Positions 34,612 to 43,965 of a DNA stretch of 64,000 bases are shown here, in pieces. Source of the stretch: Bacteroidetes bacterium HGW-Bacteroidetes-8 (GTDB lineage Bacteria > Bacteroidota > Bacteroidia > Bacteroidales > UBA932); NCBI GenBank assembly GCA_002840895.1, contig PHCZ01000003.1, positions 62,001 through 126,000 of the forward strand. The letters run 5' to 3'. The position numbers and the translations under genes are program-made. The notes beneath the pieces were generated by a model. The model was not told the origin of the DNA, searched no databases, and saw only the letters and a program-made list of their open reading frames with translations. Positions within the stretch are counted from its first letter, which is position 1. Each line of letters begins with the position of its first letter.

Positions 34612-35775
34612 TTATACATTCTCTTTCTGTATGAAAGCTGTAAACGTCTTAAAAATAATTCTCATATCCATCCAGAATGAGTAGTTTTTAACATAGAAAA
34701 TGTCTAACTGTTTCCTCTCTTCCGGCGAGAGTTTTCCTGCATCTCCCCTCTTCTCAACCTGCCATAACCCTGTTAGGCCACTTGGTCCCAGAAACCTGTC
34801 AATATATTGATCTGACGTTAGTTTCTCCGCTTCATAGAGCGGTAAAGGGCGGTTTCCCACTATTGACATATCACCTTTGAGAATATTTACAAGCTGAGGA
34901 AGTTCGTCTATGCTGTATTTCCTGATAAACTTCCCAACCTTAGTAATCCTTGGGTCGTTCTCATATTTTACAAAATTATTTTTGTCTTTAAGGTTCTTAT
35001 CCCGCAAAAATGAGACCTCAGTGACTACATCATCGTCAGAAACAAAGAAGTTCTCTCCGGAGCCCTCTCCCGAAACAGGTATAAGAACCTCATCACTATA
35101 GTTATAATAGCTCTCCTGTTCTACCTCTTTGTACTGATTCATACTCATAAACTCCTTAAGTCTCTGGTCTGCATCTTTATACATAGACCTAAACTTAAGA
35201 AAATCAAAAACAATGTAGTTGCTCCCAACTCTTTTCGACTTGTAAACTACTGGCCCTCTGCTCTCTATAGAGATAGCAATGGCAACAATAATTAAAATTG
35301 GCGATAAAACAATTATCGCCAAAAGGGAGAAGATTATATCAAATACTCTTTTCCATAGTGGACAAACATAACTCCCAAGCGGCATCATATCTTTTGAGGA
35401 TGAGACAATCAATGCCTGATTCCGAAATACAAAATCTATCCCGTTTCGCACTCTCTCTTCGGTTACCGTTGGAGGAATTGTGTCGTTTATTCCCATTCTC
35501 TGGTATGCAGAGATTTCGTCCTTGTTAATATTTTCTGTTACCAGAACTATATAAGCATATGGAAAACGACTCTTGAGGTATCCAATTTGCAGATTGTCAG
35601 TCTCCGGACTCCCTTTTTCGAATAGAATCATAATGGCACAATCTCCCTCTCTCTCCAGAATCTTCTTCTCTGCCTCCCTATGGTCGGAAGCTACAACTAA
35701 ATCCCTTTTTAAAAGGGATAGGAAGTGGTAAATAATCTGCTCACTTCTACCCACGTATATTGTGAATACTTTCAA
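34612..35775 (-). CDS. Initiating sugar transferase with N-terminal pseudo-receiver domain
   Basis: The C-terminal part (about 138-387) is a bacterial sugar (phosphoglycosyl) transferase. It shows KRVFDIIFSLLAIIVLSPI membrane hairpin, VVYKSKRVG, FLKFRSMYKDAD, RKYSIDELPQLVNILKGDMS and VGNRPLPLYE. It would attach the first sugar-phosphate to undecaprenyl phosphate. The first 120 residues look like a receiver fold, but the phospho-acceptor region reads IMILFEKG and the conserved lysine position is lost, so phosphorylation is unlikely. Its start overlaps the single-domain response regulator gene by four bases, suggesting the two proteins work together. Confidence 0.88.
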   Translation of the reverse strand: MKVFTIYVGRSEQIIYHFLSLLKRDLVVASDHREAEKKILEREGDCAIMILFEKGSPETDNLQIGYLKSRFPYAYIVLVTENINKDEISAYQRMGINDTIPPTVTEERVRNGIDFVFRNQALIVSSSKDMMPLGSYVCPLWKRVFDIIFSLLAIIVLSPILIIVAIAISIESRGPVVYKSKRVGSNYIVFDFLKFRSMYKDADQRLKEFMSMNQYKEVEQESYYNYSDEVLIPVSGEGSGENFFVSDDDVVTEVSFLRDKNLKDKNNFVKYENDPRITKVGKFIRKYSIDELPQLVNILKGDMSIVGNRPLPLYEAEKLTSDQYIDRFLGPSGLTGLWQVEKRGDAGKLSPEERKQLDIFYVKNYSFWMDMRIIFKTFTAFIQKENV

Positions 35776-36137
35776 GATACAATTTTTTTAAGTCTGACTT
35801 TTAACTCCATAGGGTTAAATGGTTTAGATATATAGTCATCTGCACCTCTCTCCAAAAGTGCAATCTTCTGCGAAGTGCTATCCTCGCTGGAGAGAATCAC
35901 AAAAGGTATGGCCTTAAAAATATCATTTTTCTTTACATAGTCCAGAAAATCAACACCGGACATATTTGGCATATTGATATCCGAAATAATAAGATCCGGC
36001 AGGTTACCCTCCTGAAGCCACGCAATTGCGCGAATCGGGTCCTCAAAATAGACACACTCAAAAGTCTCTGATATATAGACCTGTATTACTTTTGCAATCG
36101 TGGGCTTGTCGTCCACTATCAATACTTTCTTTTTCAC
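35772..36137 (-). CDS. Single-domain response regulator (CheY-like)
   Basis: The 121-residue receiver domain has no output domain. VLIVDDKPT holds the acidic pair near residues 9-10, the phospho-acceptor is D53 in LIISDINMP, the switch serine lies near 83-84 in VILSSED, and K105 is in SKPF. The start is a GTG, favoured because KKKVLIVDD is the standard N-terminus. It is the first gene of the polysaccharide operon and is translationally coupled to the sugar transferase. Possible phosphodonors include the receiver-histidine kinase at 37336-38463. A near-consensus -7 box TACTTTTA lies at 36173-36180 on the minus strand. Confidence 0.93.
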   Translation of the reverse strand: MKKKVLIVDDKPTIAKVIQVYISETFECVYFEDPIRAIAWLQEGNLPDLIISDINMPNMSGVDFLDYVKKNDIFKAIPFVILSSEDSTSQKIALLERGADDYISKPFNPMELKVRLKKIVS

Positions 36138-36329
36138 GGCATTCTTTTGGTTAAAGTAATATTTTTCAGTTGTAAAAGTATGGATAATAAAATTTTAATA
36201 CATTCCTGCATATTGCTAATTATTAACAACTAAAAAATTTTTATTAACATAGGTGAAATAATAGTTTTAGTTTGAAAATAAAACGACTATTTTTACAACA
36301 ATTATTAATAGTTACAATTTATAACCATT

Positions 36330-37367
36330 ATGGGAGTAAAGGCAGTTAAAGTTTTTTTTAACGGTTGGGTTGTAGTTATAGGACTGTTATCTCTTGCCGT
36401 AGCATTTATTATCTCCTCTGCAGATAGGATAGATCCTGAGATTTATGTGTGGCATCAGTATCCTGTAATGTTCTCCCCCCTTATTGTCCTCTTTAACTTC
36501 GCTCTGATGGTTTACTGGATTGTAAAGAGAAAGATTTGGGCTCTGATCCCGATTTTTGCGTTGGTTTTAAATTTTAAGTTTATCACATCAATTGTGGGTC
36601 TAAGCTTCGGTGATAACGATGTTAACAATTTCACAGGCAAAAAAATAACAGTTTCTACATTCAATGTTAACTACTTCAGTTATAAAAAAGATGTAAACGC
36701 CCCCGCTATAGCAAAAGAGATGGCAAATAAAGGTGTGGATATCCTTGCAATGCAGGAGTTTGAGCCAACAGTCTATTTTAATCTTGATGAACTTAGAGGA
36801 GAGTTTGACTGCCTCCCCTACTCATCCATAAACCTTGATAAAGATCGAATAGGAATCGCCATTTTTAGCAAACACCCAATAATCCGTAGTGAGAAAATTA
36901 ACTTTGAAAATACCGGTAACGGCGCTTTGTGGGCAGATATTCTCATACACGGAGATACTCTGAGGTTTATCTGCAACCACCTTCAAACAACGGGTTACTA
37001 CTCTACATACGGACAGGGGATGAAATCTGTATTCAAAAAGATGGAGGAGAATTTTATTCGCCGGGCAAACCAGGTTAAGGTTATTAGAGCGTTCATAGAT
37101 ACTACAAGATATCCTGTTATTGTCTGTGGTGACTTTAACGATACCCCGCACAGTTATGTCTATAGTGCAATGAAAGGAGATAACCTGAGCGACGCTTTCG
37201 AAAAAGCCAGATTTCAAATGGGAGGTACTTTTTTCAGAACACTGGGACTGCTAAGGATAGATTACATATTTCACAGCAAAGAGCTGGAGACCCTCACATA
37301 TTTTAGTGAACGTTCAGATCTTAGCGACCATTTACCTATTTACTCGGTGTTGGGATATAAAAACTAA
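36330..37367 (+). CDS. Endonuclease/exonuclease/phosphatase family protein, membrane-anchored
   Basis: The 345-residue protein has about three N-terminal membrane segments (about 10-28, 45-62 and 68-92) and a DNase I-like EEP domain. Motifs are TVSTFNVNY, LAMQEFEP (metal-binding Glu), ICNHLQTTG, VIVCGDFNDTP, RIDYIFHS and the terminal SDHLPIYS with the catalytic Asp-His. All active-site residues seem present, so it is probably an active phosphodiesterase on nucleic acid, lipid or inositol phosphate. The domain should face the periplasm if the helices are in the usual orientation. Its end overlaps the convergent kinase gene by 32 bases. Confidence 0.9.
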   Translation: MGVKAVKVFFNGWVVVIGLLSLAVAFIISSADRIDPEIYVWHQYPVMFSPLIVLFNFALMVYWIVKRKIWALIPIFALVLNFKFITSIVGLSFGDNDVNNFTGKKITVSTFNVNYFSYKKDVNAPAIAKEMANKGVDILAMQEFEPTVYFNLDELRGEFDCLPYSSINLDKDRIGIAIFSKHPIIRSEKINFENTGNGALWADILIHGDTLRFICNHLQTTGYYSTYGQGMKSVFKKMEENFIRRANQVKVIRAFIDTTRYPVIVCGDFNDTPHSYVYSAMKGDNLSDAFEKARFQMGGTFFRTLGLLRIDYIFHSKELETLTYFSERSDLSDHLPIYSVLGYKN

Positions 37368-38463
37368 ACACTGAGCCTTTTCCCTCCTCCGAAGTGAACC
37401 AAAGCTCCCCTCCGTTTCTCTTCACAAATTCGTTGCAAAGAAGCAGTCCCAACCCGGACCCCTCCTCATTTCCTGTACCAAAGCTTGTAAAATGGGTGTC
37501 TGCCTTAAAGAGCAATTTCTGTTTCTCTTTGTTGATTCCTGCACCCTGGTCTATCACATCTACCACAACTTTATCATCCTCCTCTTTAATCACGACCTCT
37601 ACCTCAGTTCCGTCGTAACTGAATTTTACAGCGTTGCTCAGAAGATTTCTAAGTGCTGTTTTAGCCATATCAATGTCAAGCCTGGCAATTCTGGAGGTAG
37701 TTCCGGTAAGATTAACGGTGATGTTTTTTAATTTAGCAACCCCCCTTATTACCTCAACAACTCCTCTTACAAGATTCATAACATCAACATCATCCTGGTA
37801 TACGGTGCTTAGGCGTCCTGTCTGGCTTTTTGTCCATTTAAGGAGATTATCCAGGAGGGTAAAACTATCGTCAGTAAGACGATTTGCCATAATCAGGAGA
37901 TCGTACATATCCGGGTCCAGAGTCTCCTTCTGAATTCCGTTAATAAGAACCTCCATAACCATCCTGATTGAGGCAATAGGAGATCTCAAATCGTGTGCTA
38001 TTACTGAGTATAACTTATCCCTGCCTAAAATTGTACGCTTGAGCTCCTCTGTCTGGCTGGAGATTGTTCTCTTGGCGTGAATAAGTGATATCTGGTGGTT
38101 AATCCGGGTAAGAAGCTCATCTTTATTGAAGGGTTTAGATACATAGTCTGCCGCACCTAATTTAAAGCCCTGAACAATATCTTCGGTTGAATTTAGTGCT
38201 GAAAGGAAAATTATTGGAATCTCTGCCTTGTCCGGCATCTCCTTGAGTTGACGAGCTACCTCGTGGCCATCCATTATGGGCATCATAATGTCTAAAAGGA
38301 TGAGATCCGGGTTTTGTTTTATTATTATATCAAGAGCCTCTTTACCGTTGTATGCTGTAAGGGTTTTGTATCCGGCTTTAGATATTAGAAGCTTCAAAAG
38401 AAGCACATTGGCGTCAACGTCGTCTACAATAAGAATTGTAAAATCTGAGTTAGTGATATCCAT
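37336..38463 (-). CDS. Response regulator receiver-histidine kinase hybrid
   Basis: The 375-residue soluble protein has the receiver first (D58 in LILLDIMMP, K110 in SKPF), a coiled linker, then HisKA with H157 in IAHDLRSP, and an HATPase domain (N box LRNLLSNAVKF, G1 DVIDQGAGI, G2 GSGLGLLLCNE). There is no membrane segment or DNA-binding domain. Receiver-first kinases of this kind usually act inside phosphorelays. It is the third gene of an apparent ugd-uxs-kinase unit, 4 bases after uxs, so it is probably linked to polysaccharide control, perhaps with the response regulator at 35772-36137. Confidence 0.93.
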   Translation of the reverse strand: MDITNSDFTILIVDDVDANVLLLKLLISKAGYKTLTAYNGKEALDIIIKQNPDLILLDIMMPIMDGHEVARQLKEMPDKAEIPIIFLSALNSTEDIVQGFKLGAADYVSKPFNKDELLTRINHQISLIHAKRTISSQTEELKRTILGRDKLYSVIAHDLRSPIASIRMVMEVLINGIQKETLDPDMYDLLIMANRLTDDSFTLLDNLLKWTKSQTGRLSTVYQDDVDVMNLVRGVVEVIRGVAKLKNITVNLTGTTSRIARLDIDMAKTALRNLLSNAVKFSYDGTEVEVVIKEEDDKVVVDVIDQGAGINKEKQKLLFKADTHFTSFGTGNEEGSGLGLLLCNEFVKRNGGELWFTSEEGKGSVFSFYIPTPSK

Positions 38464-38467
38464 CTGC

Positions 38468-39403
38468 TTATAAATCTATATTTTTGAAGTAATCTATAGT
38501 TAACTTTAGCCCTTCGTTCAGTTGTACCTCGGGCTTCCAGTCCAATATTTTCTTTGCAAGGGAGATATCCGGCTGCCTCTGTTTCGGGTCGTCAGAAGGT
38601 AGGTCTCTGTATACAAATTTTGATGACGAACCTGTTATTTTTATAACTTTTTCTGCAAGCTCCTTTATAGTAAATTCATTGGGATTACCCACATTTACAG
38701 GGCCAATAACAGAATCGTCGGTAGCCATAAGTCTGGTCATACCCTCTACAAGATCGTCTACATATTGAAAACTTCTGGTCTGACTACCATCTCCATAGAG
38801 TGTTATATCCCTGTTATTCAACGCCTGCACAATAAAGTTTGAGACAACCCTGCCGTCGTTCGGGTGCATATTCGGGCCATAGGTGTTGAAAATCCTAATT
38901 ATCTTTATTTTTACCCCATTCTGCCTGTGGTAGTCCATAAAAAGGGACTCGGCACATCTTTTGCCTTCGTCGTAACAAGATCTGATACCTATCGGGTTTA
39001 CATTCCCCCAGTAGCTCTCCTTCTGTGGATGTACAATAGGGTCTCCATATACTTCGCTGGTTGAGGCCTGAAGAATTTTTGCATTAACTCTCTTTGCCAG
39101 TCCAAGCATATTTATTGCACCCATAACCGATGTCTTAATCGTTTTGATTGCATTGTATTGATAATGAACCGGAGATGCAGGACAAGCAAGATTGTATATC
39201 TCATCTACCTCTGCGTGAAATGGGTTAATAACATCGTGCCTGACCAGTTCAAACCTTGGATTTCCAATAAGATGCATTACGTTTCTCTTGGCTCCGGTAA
39301 AGAAGTTATCAAGGCAAATTACATCATTTCCCTCATTTACCAGCCTGGTACAGAGGTGTGAGCCAATAAAGCCGGCCCCTCCGGTTACCAATACTCTTTT
39401 CAT
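38468..39403 (-). CDS. uxs: UDP-glucuronate decarboxylase (UDP-xylose synthase)
   Basis: This 311-residue extended short-chain dehydrogenase has an NAD loop GGAGFIG at 8-14 and Y144xxxK148 in the SCYDEGKR segment. The SEVYGDP strand, RIFNTYGP, and the diagnostic [10 protein letters not shown] near 74-83 distinguish UXS from dTDP-glucose dehydratases. It converts UDP-glucuronate to UDP-xylose and CO2. The upstream gene encodes the UDP-glucose dehydrogenase that makes its substrate, and the two overlap by four bases. Length matches the soluble bacterial form without a membrane anchor. Confidence 0.95.
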   Translation of the reverse strand: MKRVLVTGGAGFIGSHLCTRLVNEGNDVICLDNFFTGAKRNVMHLIGNPRFELVRHDVINPFHAEVDEIYNLACPASPVHYQYNAIKTIKTSVMGAINMLGLAKRVNAKILQASTSEVYGDPIVHPQKESYWGNVNPIGIRSCYDEGKRCAESLFMDYHRQNGVKIKIIRIFNTYGPNMHPNDGRVVSNFIVQALNNRDITLYGDGSQTRSFQYVDDLVEGMTRLMATDDSVIGPVNVGNPNEFTIKELAEKVIKITGSSSKFVYRDLPSDDPKQRQPDISLAKKILDWKPEVQLNEGLKLTIDYFKNIDL

Positions 39404-40725
39404 AATTTATGAGTTTTTCCTATTGAGATACATTCAAATCCCTCCTCTTTGAGCTCTTTGGCATCATAGATGTTTCTTCCGTCTATAACAATATTTCCTC
39501 TCATTGTAAGTTTTATCTGGGACCAGTGAGGTAGTCGGAACTGCTTCCACTCCGTCATAAGGGCAATGGCATCTGCATCTTTAACCGTGAAGTAGATATT
39601 CTCGCAATAGGTGACAGAATCTCCAAGTTTATGCCTTGCCTCCTCCATCGAAACCGGGTCAAACACCTTCACAGATGCCCCCTCTGCAAGAAGCTTGTTG
39701 ATAACCACAATTGAAGGTGCTTCACGCATATCGTCGGTGTCCGGTTTAAAAGAGAGTCCCCACATTGCGATAACCTTGCCTTTAAGATTTCCGCTGAATG
39801 CCTTTTTCAACTTTTTGTATACTATCTCTTTCTGCCTTTCGTTAACCTCCTCTACAGCCTTAACTACATTCATCTCCACTCCCAACTCCTTTCCTGTCTG
39901 AATTAGTGCCTGAACATCTTTTGGGAAACAAGAGCCCCCGTAACCGGCACCGGCATAAAGGAAACTTGTACCAATCCTTTTATCACTTCCAATCCCTCTG
40001 CGAACCTCATCTACATTAGCTCCCGCAATTTCGCAAAGTGCTGCAATTTCGTTCATAAAGCTGATTCTGGTTGCCAACATTGCGTTGGCTGCATATTTTG
40101 TCATCTCTGCAGACGATACATCCATAAATATGATTGGGAAACCATTTAACATAAATGGTTTATAAAGTTTTTCCATTAATGATTTTGCTCTCTCACTCTC
40201 TACGCCTACCACAACCCTGTCCGGGCTCATAAAATCTTTTATTGCTGCACCCTCTTTTAAAAACTCAGGATTTGATGCTACATCAAACTCAATTTTAACT
40301 CCTCTTTTACTTAGCTCCTGCTCAATTGCCGCCCTCACTTTAGGGGCTGTTCCAACAGGCACTGTGCTCTTTGTAACCAGCAAAACATAATCCTTCATAT
40401 TTTTGCCCACTGTTCTTGCAACGTCCAAAACATATTTAAGGTCTGCACTGCCATCCTCATCCGGAGGCGTCCCTACTGCACTGAAAACTACCGAGACATC
40501 GTCCAGTACCTCAACAAGGTTATTGGAGAAAAAAAGCCTTCCCTCTGCCACGTTTTTATCTACAAGCTCCTTTATTCCCGGTTCATAAATGGGCATAATA
40601 CCCTCTTTAAGCTTAGAAATCTTGTTTTTATCTATGTCTACACAAACAACATTAAGACCCATTTCGGCAAAACAGGCTCCTGTAACCAAACCAACGTATC
40701 CGGTTCCAACAATTGCAATTTTCAT
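39400..40725 (-). CDS. ugd: UDP-glucose 6-dehydrogenase
   Basis: The 441-residue enzyme oxidises UDP-glucose twice with NAD to UDP-glucuronate. Visible are the NAD loop [10 protein letters not shown] at 7-16, TKSTVPVGT, the EFLKEGAA substrate loop, K210 in [11 protein letters not shown], the catalytic C266 in [10 protein letters not shown], and the C-terminal [17 protein letters not shown]. Full length and all catalytic residues are intact. Its stop overlaps the uxs start. A 13-base inverted repeat and a -7-like box lie in its upstream gap. Confidence 0.97.
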   Translation of the reverse strand: MKIAIVGTGYVGLVTGACFAEMGLNVVCVDIDKNKISKLKEGIMPIYEPGIKELVDKNVAEGRLFFSNNLVEVLDDVSVVFSAVGTPPDEDGSADLKYVLDVARTVGKNMKDYVLLVTKSTVPVGTAPKVRAAIEQELSKRGVKIEFDVASNPEFLKEGAAIKDFMSPDRVVVGVESERAKSLMEKLYKPFMLNGFPIIFMDVSSAEMTKYAANAMLATRISFMNEIAALCEIAGANVDEVRRGIGSDKRIGTSFLYAGAGYGGSCFPKDVQALIQTGKELGVEMNVVKAVEEVNERQKEIVYKKLKKAFSGNLKGKVIAMWGLSFKPDTDDMREAPSIVVINKLLAEGASVKVFDPVSMEEARHKLGDSVTYCENIYFTVKDADAIALMTEWKQFRLPHWSQIKLTMRGNIVIDGRNIYDAKELKEEGFECISIGKTHKL

Positions 40726-40746
40726 AAAGTATTAGGTATTAAAAGA

Positions 40747-40787
40747 ATTATCTTTGTTTGGCACTTTTCAGGCAAAACAAAGATAAT
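40747..40787. repeat. Perfect 13-base inverted repeat upstream of ugd
   Basis: ATTATCTTTGTTT (40747-40759) and AAACAAAGATAAT (40775-40787) are perfect inverted copies around a 15-base spacer. Each arm contains TATCTTTG, an exact -7 box; the minus-strand copy at 40778-40785 is well placed to drive ugd. The hairpin could also terminate the upstream cysteine-desulfurase-like transcript, although it is AT-rich and lacks a long U tract. Confidence 0.55.
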
Positions 40788-40814
40788 AAAAAAAAATAGA
40801 CGCAATTTTAGTTT

Positions 40815-41978
40815 TTATCTTCTCAAAGAGGCAATCTCCCTTATTGCATCTATCGCTGTATCAACTTCCTCTTCAGTTGTAAATGCACCTATACTCATAC
40901 GTACAGTACCGTGCATATCAAAAGTACCTATCTGCACGTGAACCAGTGGTGCGCACTGCAACCCTGTCCTTACTGCAATATTGTAGTCTACATCCAGCAT
41001 AGTCCCCACATCTCCGGCTTCAAAACCCTCAATATTGAATGAAAGTACGGGATTTTTATTCTCCCTGCCGTTTGCACAATATGTGGTAACTCCCTCTATC
41101 TGTTTTACTCCATTGCAAAGTCTCTCCCAAAGATCCATCTCTCTCTCGTGAATATTCATAATACCCTCATTGGTTATCCACTTCACACCTGCGTAGAGAC
41201 CCGCAACCCCGAGCAGATTTAGAGTGCCGTACTCAAGTCTGTATGGATACTCCTCAAGATGTCCCTTATACGCAGATCTTACGCCTGTTCCTCCTGCTCT
41301 GGTGTGTTTGATTGTAACACCCTCCCTTACGTAGGAGCCCCCGATTCCGGTTGGACCCATTAAGCATTTATGCCCTGTAAAGCAGTAAACATCAATGTTT
41401 GAGGCTTGCATATCCAGATCTACCGAGCCTGCTCCCTGACTTCCGTCAACTACAAACAGAACTCCCTTCTCTTTACAAATCCTGCCAATCTCTGTTATCG
41501 GCTGGATGGTTCCAAGAACGTTAGAACAATGAGTTACAATTACAAATTTTGTATTCTCCTTTATTGCGTTCCTGATATCCTGTGGGTCTACATATCCCTC
41601 CATACTGAAAGGAACATAGGTAACCTCAATAAGACCGCTCTGTTCGTGAACATACAAAGGTCTTAAGACCGAGTTATGCTCCAGCATTGTAGTAACTACG
41701 TGATCTCCCTTTTCTACAAGTCCGTTGATTATAAGGTTTAGGGAGTCTGTGGCATTATAACTGAAAGTAAGTCTATTATGGTCTGCTCCTCCATTAAAAA
41801 GCTGAGTGAGCATTTTTCTTGTGTTGTTTACAACCTCCTCTGTCTCTAAAGCGGCATCAAATCCCGATCTTCCGGGACTCACACCCTTTGTGCGATAAAA
41901 TGAGTCCATAAAATCGTAAACTTGATCGGGTTTTGGAAAACTGGTCGCAGAGTTGTCCAGGTAGATAAGTTTTGACAT
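40815..41978 (-). CDS. Cysteine desulfurase family protein (class V aminotransferase)
   Basis: The 387-residue PLP enzyme has the N-terminal IYLDNSATSFPKP, HNSVLRP, VDGSQGAG with the PLP aspartate, K204 in FTGHKCLMGP, and a cysteine C342 in RTGLQCAP at the position of the SufS-type persulfide cysteine. It resembles the subgroup often labelled cysteine desulfurase family (am_tr_V, EF2568-like) rather than the housekeeping IscS or SufS. It lies 39 bases downstream of the DsrK-like gene on the same strand. That suggests it feeds sulfur, as a persulfide, to the DsrC system, which is inference. Confidence 0.88.
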   Translation of the reverse strand: MSKLIYLDNSATSFPKPDQVYDFMDSFYRTKGVSPGRSGFDAALETEEVVNNTRKMLTQLFNGGADHNRLTFSYNATDSLNLIINGLVEKGDHVVTTMLEHNSVLRPLYVHEQSGLIEVTYVPFSMEGYVDPQDIRNAIKENTKFVIVTHCSNVLGTIQPITEIGRICKEKGVLFVVDGSQGAGSVDLDMQASNIDVYCFTGHKCLMGPTGIGGSYVREGVTIKHTRAGGTGVRSAYKGHLEEYPYRLEYGTLNLLGVAGLYAGVKWITNEGIMNIHEREMDLWERLCNGVKQIEGVTTYCANGRENKNPVLSFNIEGFEAGDVGTMLDVDYNIAVRTGLQCAPLVHVQIGTFDMHGTVRMSIGAFTTEEEVDTAIDAIREIASLRR

Positions 41979-42017
41979 AATAAAATTATTAATAGCGTTA
42001 AATATTGATTAAATCTG

Positions 42018-43325
42018 TTATTTGCTTATAACTAGAGAATCTGCAACCACCTCGGCAATCGTTTTTATCGTCACCCCTAATTTGTAGGTGTGGTTAATCT
42101 GCAGAAGCTGGTCTACACAGTTATGACAAGGTGTAATTACAACTTTTGCGCCGGTTGCCTTTATCTGATTGGCCTTGATCTCTCCTATTTTCAATCTCCT
42201 GTCGTTATACTCACTCATTGCCAGAGCTCCGCCTCCACCTCCGCAACAGAAGTTATCCTCTCCGTACGGACTCATTTCTATAACTTCAGAAACAGAGCTG
42301 TTCACCACAAATCTAATCTCTTTCATTAATCCGCCATTTCTGACTAAGTTGCAGGGGTCGTGAATGGTATGCTTCTCCTTTACCAGTGACTTATCCAGTT
42401 TAATCCTACCGGATCTGATATACTCTCCGATTAGCTCAACTACTGTTATATTGTCAAAGTCATAAGTTTTTTTTAGGTAGTTAGGCCCCTCCCATCTATG
42501 CGCTCTCGAGCCGTGACCGCACTCCCCAAGTATAAGTCTTTTCCCTCTTAAATGCTTTATCTCGTCATATAGATACCCGGCTATTTGCGCCGCTTCTACT
42601 TTGTTACCATTGAAAAAGCCGTAGTTTGTAACATCATAGAACTTAGATGATAGTGTCCAACTCTCGCCTGCGGCATAAAAGACCTTTGCTATTGCGCTTA
42701 TTGAGAGTGGGAAAAACTTTGGCTCCCTTGGATTTAGTGTGTAGAAGATCTCCTTATCAAATTCGTTAAGGGGGATTCTTGCATTTTCGTCACCCATTTC
42801 GTCAATAAGCTCCTCCTCCATCCACTTAATGGTATCCACAAACTCATCCTCGGGAATAGCCATATTATTCCCGGTATTTATGGCAGCATCAACTGTAGAT
42901 TGTAAAGATTGCGGAACCATATTCATTACAGCCAACATCTCCCTGCCTCTTCTTACAACATATGGGATATCTACACCTATAGAGCAGTGTTTAACGCAAC
43001 GACCACACATTGTACAGGCCCCGAAAAGGAGATCTACCATACTCTCCTCCATTTTATCATCCAGCTCCTTTGCACCAAATAGCCTTGGGGCAATTTTCCC
43101 GGTTGCTGTATAGTAACGTCTGTATATAGAGGAGACAAGATCTACCTTTGCAGAGGGGATAAACTTTGCCTCTTTAAAGGCTTTATAAAACATACAACTA
43201 TCTGCACACAACCCACACCTCACACAAGAGTTTAGGGATGTAAGAAGCTTACTGTCATCACCGGGTTTTAAAAGCTCCAGTGCAAGCTCTCTTTTACTAT
43301 TTATCTGGTTGGATTTCATAATCAA
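42018..43325 (-). CDS. DsrK/HdrD-like iron-sulfur protein with CCG domain
   Basis: The 435-residue cytoplasmic protein has two ferredoxin-type clusters near the N-terminus: C34xxC37xxC40xxxC44 and C104xxC107xxC110xxxC114. The C-terminal CCG domain follows the pattern C-x34-CC-x38-CxxC (DPC, FCCGG, CHNC), which in HdrB/HdrD and DsrK binds a non-cubane [4Fe-4S] cluster for disulfide chemistry. It overlaps the membrane cytochrome gene by four bases and is near dsrC. By homology it would move electrons between menaquinol and the DsrC disulfide or trisulfide. Glycolate oxidase-type subunits also carry CCG domains, but gene context favours DsrK. Confidence 0.87.
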   Translation of the reverse strand: MIMKSNQINSKRELALELLKPGDDSKLLTSLNSCVRCGLCADSCMFYKAFKEAKFIPSAKVDLVSSIYRRYYTATGKIAPRLFGAKELDDKMEESMVDLLFGACTMCGRCVKHCSIGVDIPYVVRRGREMLAVMNMVPQSLQSTVDAAINTGNNMAIPEDEFVDTIKWMEEELIDEMGDENARIPLNEFDKEIFYTLNPREPKFFPLSISAIAKVFYAAGESWTLSSKFYDVTNYGFFNGNKVEAAQIAGYLYDEIKHLRGKRLILGECGHGSRAHRWEGPNYLKKTYDFDNITVVELIGEYIRSGRIKLDKSLVKEKHTIHDPCNLVRNGGLMKEIRFVVNSSVSEVIEMSPYGEDNFCCGGGGGALAMSEYNDRRLKIGEIKANQIKATGAKVVITPCHNCVDQLLQINHTYKLGVTIKTIAEVVADSLVISK

Positions 43326-43957
43326 CTTTTATTGACAGTTGGCCACGCACCTCTCCTTCCGTAGAAGAACCCAAGATGGATTCTTGCAAAGAAAAAGTAG
43401 AGCAGATGTCTGGTTTTCCCCAGGGGCATCCAAGTAAAAAGCAATGCCATAATTATAAAATATATGACTTGGCTCCCCGGGACAAGAATATAGAGAATTG
43501 CTGCTACCTGAGATATTGTTGTCAGGAAGTTTGATATATAGTCATCTGCACAAGAGAGGTATCTGAGCTCTTTAGATATGACTCTCTTAATTAGAATAGA
43601 GAAACCTGCCAAAGAGGAGAGAGAGAGAAGTATAACCAACCCGATGCTAACCAGAGATGGAAGTGTTATAGGTACAAAAAGCGTAACAATAACCCATACA
43701 AAGAAAAGAAGAGATGAAAATATCCCTACGTGATATAACATCCCTGCTGCATATGTGGGCAGATGAAGAAATGCCGACTCCTTCTCCATCGGAGACATTG
43801 CTCCGGTAAATGAGTATATAATTCCCCTCTTTACACTACCTGTCTCTTTAGAGAGGTCCTTAGGCAAACCTAGTGAGAGCAGGTATATTAACCTGTAGAG
43901 AAATGTTGTAAAGCAAATGGCAGCAGTAAAGATTGCCAGATAGTTAAACCATTCCAT
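43322..43957 (-). CDS. DsrM-like membrane cytochrome b subunit
   Basis: The 211-residue protein has about five membrane spans. Histidines at H65 and H76 (between and within spans 1-2) and at H184 and H194 near the last span are candidates for two heme b ligand pairs, as in NarI/DsrM/HmeC-type subunits. The positive GKTRH and GRRGAWP ends place the C-terminus in the cytoplasm. It lies between dsrC and the DsrK-like gene, and the latter overlaps it by four bases. Quinone oxidation or reduction coupled to the DsrK-like partner is inferred. Confidence 0.83.
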   Translation of the reverse strand: MEWFNYLAIFTAAICFTTFLYRLIYLLSLGLPKDLSKETGSVKRGIIYSFTGAMSPMEKESAFLHLPTYAAGMLYHVGIFSSLLFFVWVIVTLFVPITLPSLVSIGLVILLSLSSLAGFSILIKRVISKELRYLSCADDYISNFLTTISQVAAILYILVPGSQVIYFIIMALLFTWMPLGKTRHLLYFFFARIHLGFFYGRRGAWPTVNKS

Positions 43958-43965
43958 AGCTTATC

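Noticed and set aside
40747-40787. Invertible promoter (phase-variable switch) near the polysaccharide genes
   Set aside because: The arms are only 15 bases apart, too close to flank a complete promoter, and no site-specific recombinase gene is in the window.
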